This document shows positions 5,567-7,234 of a DNA stretch of 7,234 nt, in pieces. Position 1 is the first letter of the stretch, and each line of letters starts with the position of its first letter. Under the pieces are notes generated by a model, which saw only the letters and a program-made list of their open reading frames with translations, was not told the origin of the DNA and did no database searches. The position numbers were made by a program, and so were the translations under genes. Source of the stretch: Clostridia bacterium (GTDB lineage Bacteria > Bacillota > Clostridia > Oscillospirales > QAMX01). The stretch is taken from assembly GCA_024404415.1 (NCBI GenBank), contig JAKSPX010000072.1:1-7234 (forward strand). Direction: 5' to 3'.

Positions 5567-5699
5567 GAAAAGCGTTTTCTCACCGTACACGAAGTGTACG
5601 ATTTCACCGTATCCGCAGGATACGATTTCACTGTACACGAAGTGTACAATTTCACATGGCGGCATCGCCGCCATATTTCACCTGCGCCCGCAGGCGCAG
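5566..5699. repeat. Array of small perfect hairpins separated by ATTTCAC
   Basis: Five hairpins occur at 5584-5600 (CGTACAC-GAA-GTGTACG), 5608-5624 (CGTATCC-GCA-GGATACG), 5632-5648 (TGTACAC-GAA-GTGTACA), 5656-5674 (ATGGCGGC-ATC-GCCGCCAT) and 5682-5699 (CTGCGCC-CGCA-GGCGCAG). The four spacers between them are identical: ATTTCAC at 5601, 5625, 5649 and 5675. The first four hairpins start exactly 24 bases apart. A sixth, AGAAAA-GCG-TTTTCT (5566-5580), sits at the left edge. Stem sequences differ, yet every stem pairs perfectly. The array fills the gap between two divergent genes. Confidence 0.92.
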
Positions 5700-5709
5700 T
5701 TTCCTCCTC

Positions 5710-5783
5710 TCATTCCAAACGAAGCGAAGAACCCTTTCGGCCATTCCGAAACAAAGGTATTTCGGTCTTCGGCCTCAGAGTGA
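5710..5783. repeat. TCATTCC...GAGTGA palindromic intergenic element
   Basis: The ends TCATTC (5710) and GAGTGA (to 5783) are imperfect inverted repeats. Inside them CGAAGAACC (5725-5733) opposes GGTCTTCG (5764-5771), and a central stem TTTCGG/CCGAAA (5735-5740, 5746-5751) fills the middle. I recall elements with TCATTCTGAG-like ends and GCGAAGAA cores in many Clostridia. This one directly abuts the hairpin array. Confidence 0.5.
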
Positions 5784-5821
5784 CAAACAAAAAAGCGACT
5801 GCAGCGAAAGGAGCAATAACC

Positions 5822-6730
5822 ATGCAGAAATCCAACATCCTCTTCACCGGCGTCATGCCGGCATTCGTCACGCCCTTCGACGAAAACCGCGCCTTAAAGC
5901 GCGACGCCGTCAAATCTCTGATGGATATGGAGTATCAGGGCGGCGTCAAAGGCTTTTACATCAACGGCGCCACGGGCGAAGGCACCGTTCTTTCGGCCAA
6001 GCTTCGCATGGAAATGGCGGAGGCGGCGGTCGAATTCAACAAAGGCCGCGGCGTGCTCATCAACCACGTCGGCGCGCCCAATTTTGAGGACGTAAAGGCG
6101 CTCGCGCTCCACTCGAAGGATCTCGGCGTGGACGCGCTCTCCTCGCTGGTGCCGAACTACTTCTCGGACTGCACCGACGACGAGATCGTGGATTATTACT
6201 CCCGCCTCGCCTCCTACACCGACCTCCCGATCCTTGTCTACGCCACTCCCCTGATCCACTCCGACGTGGTGAAGCTCATGGGGCGGCTTCTGGAGATCCC
6301 GACGGTCATCGGATGCAAATTCACGCGCTGGAATTATTACGAGCTTTCGCGGGTCAAGATGCTCAATGACGGCAACGTCAACGTCATCAACGGGCCGGAT
6401 GAAATGTTCGTTTCGGGTCTCGCCATGGGCGCGGACGGCGGCATCGGTTCCACCTACAACGTTCTGGCGGAGAGATTCGTCGCGGTTTACGACGCCTATC
6501 AGAAGGGCGACGTGGTCAAAGCTCGCGAGATCCAGTACGGCATCAATAAGATCATCTACGTCATTCTCTCCCACGGTAAAGGCAACCTCGTCAAGAGCCT
6601 CAAGGGTACTCTGACCCTCATGGGCTATGACGCGGGAGACGCGGCTTACCCGGCTTCGCAGATGGACAAAGCAGACCTCGCTGCCCTCAAAGCCGACCTC
6701 ATTGCCGCCGGATTTGAAAAGTGCCTGTAA
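5822..6730 (+). CDS. N-acetylneuraminate lyase-like aldolase (DapA/NanA superfamily)
   Basis: This 302-residue class I aldolase has a TIM barrel and forms a Schiff base with its keto-acid substrate. The pyruvate-carboxylate loop GATGEG is at residues 49-54, the catalytic Tyr140 lies in VYATP, and the Schiff-base Lys166 lies in VIGCKFT. The segment NGPDEMFVSGLAMGADG followed by GIGSTYN (190-213) is of the sialate-lyase type rather than dihydrodipicolinate synthase, so the likely reaction is cleavage of N-acetylneuraminate to N-acetylmannosamine and pyruvate. A related 2-keto-3-deoxy sugar acid aldolase remains possible. The ATG is preceded by AAAGGAG (5807-5813); the frame is open upstream through repeats and that part is not real. 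No sialidase, NanE or NanK is in the window, although two Gfo/Idh/MocA dehydrogenases flank the region. The stop is TAA. Confidence 0.88.
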   Translation: MQKSNILFTGVMPAFVTPFDENRALKRDAVKSLMDMEYQGGVKGFYINGATGEGTVLSAKLRMEMAEAAVEFNKGRGVLINHVGAPNFEDVKALALHSKDLGVDALSSLVPNYFSDCTDDEIVDYYSRLASYTDLPILVYATPLIHSDVVKLMGRLLEIPTVIGCKFTRWNYYELSRVKMLNDGNVNVINGPDEMFVSGLAMGADGGIGSTYNVLAERFVAVYDAYQKGDVVKAREIQYGINKIIYVILSHGKGNLVKSLKGTLTLMGYDAGDAAYPASQMDKADLAALKADLIAAGFEKCL

Positions 6731-6753
6731 AAAAGCGCTTTAGCTTCATAATT

Positions 6754-6875
6754 GCCCTCTCAGTCACGTCTTCGACGTGACAGTTCTCCCATAGGGAGAG
6801 CCTTCCTGCATGATCTATGCTCGAAAGGCTCCCACTTTGGGGGAGCTGTCAATCCGAAGGATTGACTGAGAGGGC
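6754..6875. repeat. 122-base palindromic element with GCCCTCTCAGTC ends (MITE-like)
   Basis: Perfect 12-base terminal inverted repeats, GCCCTCTCAGTC (6754-6765) and GACTGAGAGGGC (6864-6875), flank two subterminal hairpins: GTCACGTC-TTC-GACGTGAC (6763-6781) and GTCAATCC-GAA-GGATTGAC (6848-6866). Inner stems are TCTCCC-ATA-GGGAGA (6785-6799) and GCTCCC...GGGAGC (6828-6846). It sits between the convergent 3' ends of the aldolase and oxidoreductase genes and has no coding capacity. It could serve as a bidirectional transcription stop; TTTTC follows its right end. Confidence 0.8.
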
Positions 6876-6909
6876 TTTTCTCTGCTCCGCAGCGCGGCTT
6901 GATCGCAAC

Positions 6910-7234
6910 TTAGTCGAGGATCCCCGTGATCGGCGAATAGACGATCGGCTTCGATATCTCATAGGGAGATTCGAGATTGACGGCGCGGCCTTCAGCCGAG
7001 GAACGGCGGAAGGAGGACATCAGTTCGACCACGTGGAGCTGCTGGGCGTAGTTGGCTCTCCACGGGCGCTTTTCCTCAATGGCCTTGGCCATGTCGGCAA
7101 GACCCAGCGCGCGGCTGTTGGTCGGGTAATTATAGAGGAGCGGGATCTTTTCAAAGTGGTTCTGCCCCGCGTGCATCAGAATCACATCTCCCCCGAAGGT
7201 ATTGGGGTCGGGAACGCGGAGGGTGCCCTCGGTG
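6910..7234 (-). CDS. Gfo/Idh/MocA family oxidoreductase, C-terminal part (runs off the window)
   Basis: Only the last 107 or so residues are present; the gene enters from beyond the right edge, so its start is not visible. Reading leftward, TEGTLRVPDPNTFGG is followed by IPLLYNY, NSRALGLADMA and a helix ending LMSSFRRSSAEG. This matches the C-terminal domain of Gfo/Idh/MocA sugar dehydrogenases, where G-T-E-G-T-L-x-V-P-D-P-N is a recognisable strand and loop. The NAD-binding Rossmann half lies outside. A GTG at 7183-7185 is in frame but internal, not a start. It converges on the aldolase gene with the palindromic element between them. The stop is TAA. Confidence 0.85.
   Translation of the reverse strand, partial: TEGTLRVPDPNTFGGDVILMHAGQNHFEKIPLLYNYPTNSRALGLADMAKAIEEKRPWRANYAQQLHVVELMSSFRRSSAEGRAVNLESPYEISKPIVYSPITGILD

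Noticed and set aside
5584..5699. CRISPR array
   Set aside because: The constant part is only 7 bases (ATTTCAC) and the variable parts are self-complementary hairpins, not unrelated spacers; no cas genes are nearby.
5456..5821. N-terminal extension of the aldolase frame through the hairpin array
   Set aside because: It would translate palindromic repeats and overlap the phosphatase gene; the ATG at 5822 has a good AAAGGAG site and matches the usual family N-terminus.
6731..6745. Terminator directly after the aldolase stop
   Set aside because: AAAGCGCTTT is a loopless palindrome without a following T-run, so it is too weak to call; the 6754-6875 element is a better candidate.

Overview
The window is GC-rich with strongly G/C-biased third codon positions. 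Its ribosome binding sites are Gram-positive in style (AGGAGG or GGAGG, 5 to 8 bases before ATG), and the stops of the genes that end here are TGA and TAA. Together with a DUF2975/YozG-type pair, two Gfo/Idh/MocA oxidoreductases and palindromic intergenic repeats of kinds I associate with gut Clostridia, this suggests a Clostridia chromosome (Oscillospirales or a relative). That placement is an inference from style, not from a marker gene.

Layout. Positions 1-180 hold a decayed repeat fragment, a near-consensus promoter and a terminator-like hairpin at the expected transcription start. They lead into a two-gene operon: a four-helix DUF2975 membrane protein (181-660) and a small XRE-type regulator (674-907). 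Positions 941-1372 hold no credible gene but are packed with repeats: two near-identical 76-base direct repeats around about 230 bases of other short repeats and hairpins. A Gfo/Idh/MocA oxidoreductase follows on the minus strand (1373-2551), with a clear promoter at 2583-2611. Divergent from it is an Lhr-like SF2 helicase (2674-4890). Its reading frame is intact except for one in-frame TAG at codon 258, between the two RecA domains. It ends tail to tail, overlapping by 15 bases, with a HAD-family phosphatase on the minus strand (4876-5532).

The 290-base gap between the phosphatase and the next plus-strand gene holds the most striking structure in the window. It is an array of five perfect small hairpins (six with a weaker one at its edge) separated by the identical spacer ATTTCAC, followed by a second palindromic element. 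Then comes an N-acetylneuraminate lyase-like aldolase (5822-6730), a 122-base palindromic element whose two arms carry covarying hairpins (6754-6875), and the C-terminal end of a second Gfo/Idh/MocA oxidoreductase on the minus strand (6910-7234, running off the window).

Function. The aldolase, the two sugar-type dehydrogenases and perhaps the phosphatase fit a small sugar or sialic-acid catabolism neighbourhood, but they lie on both strands and are not one operon. The helicase and the DUF2975/XRE pair look unrelated to it. The common theme is heavy colonisation of the gaps by short palindromes, several of which share a C-GNA-G triloop.
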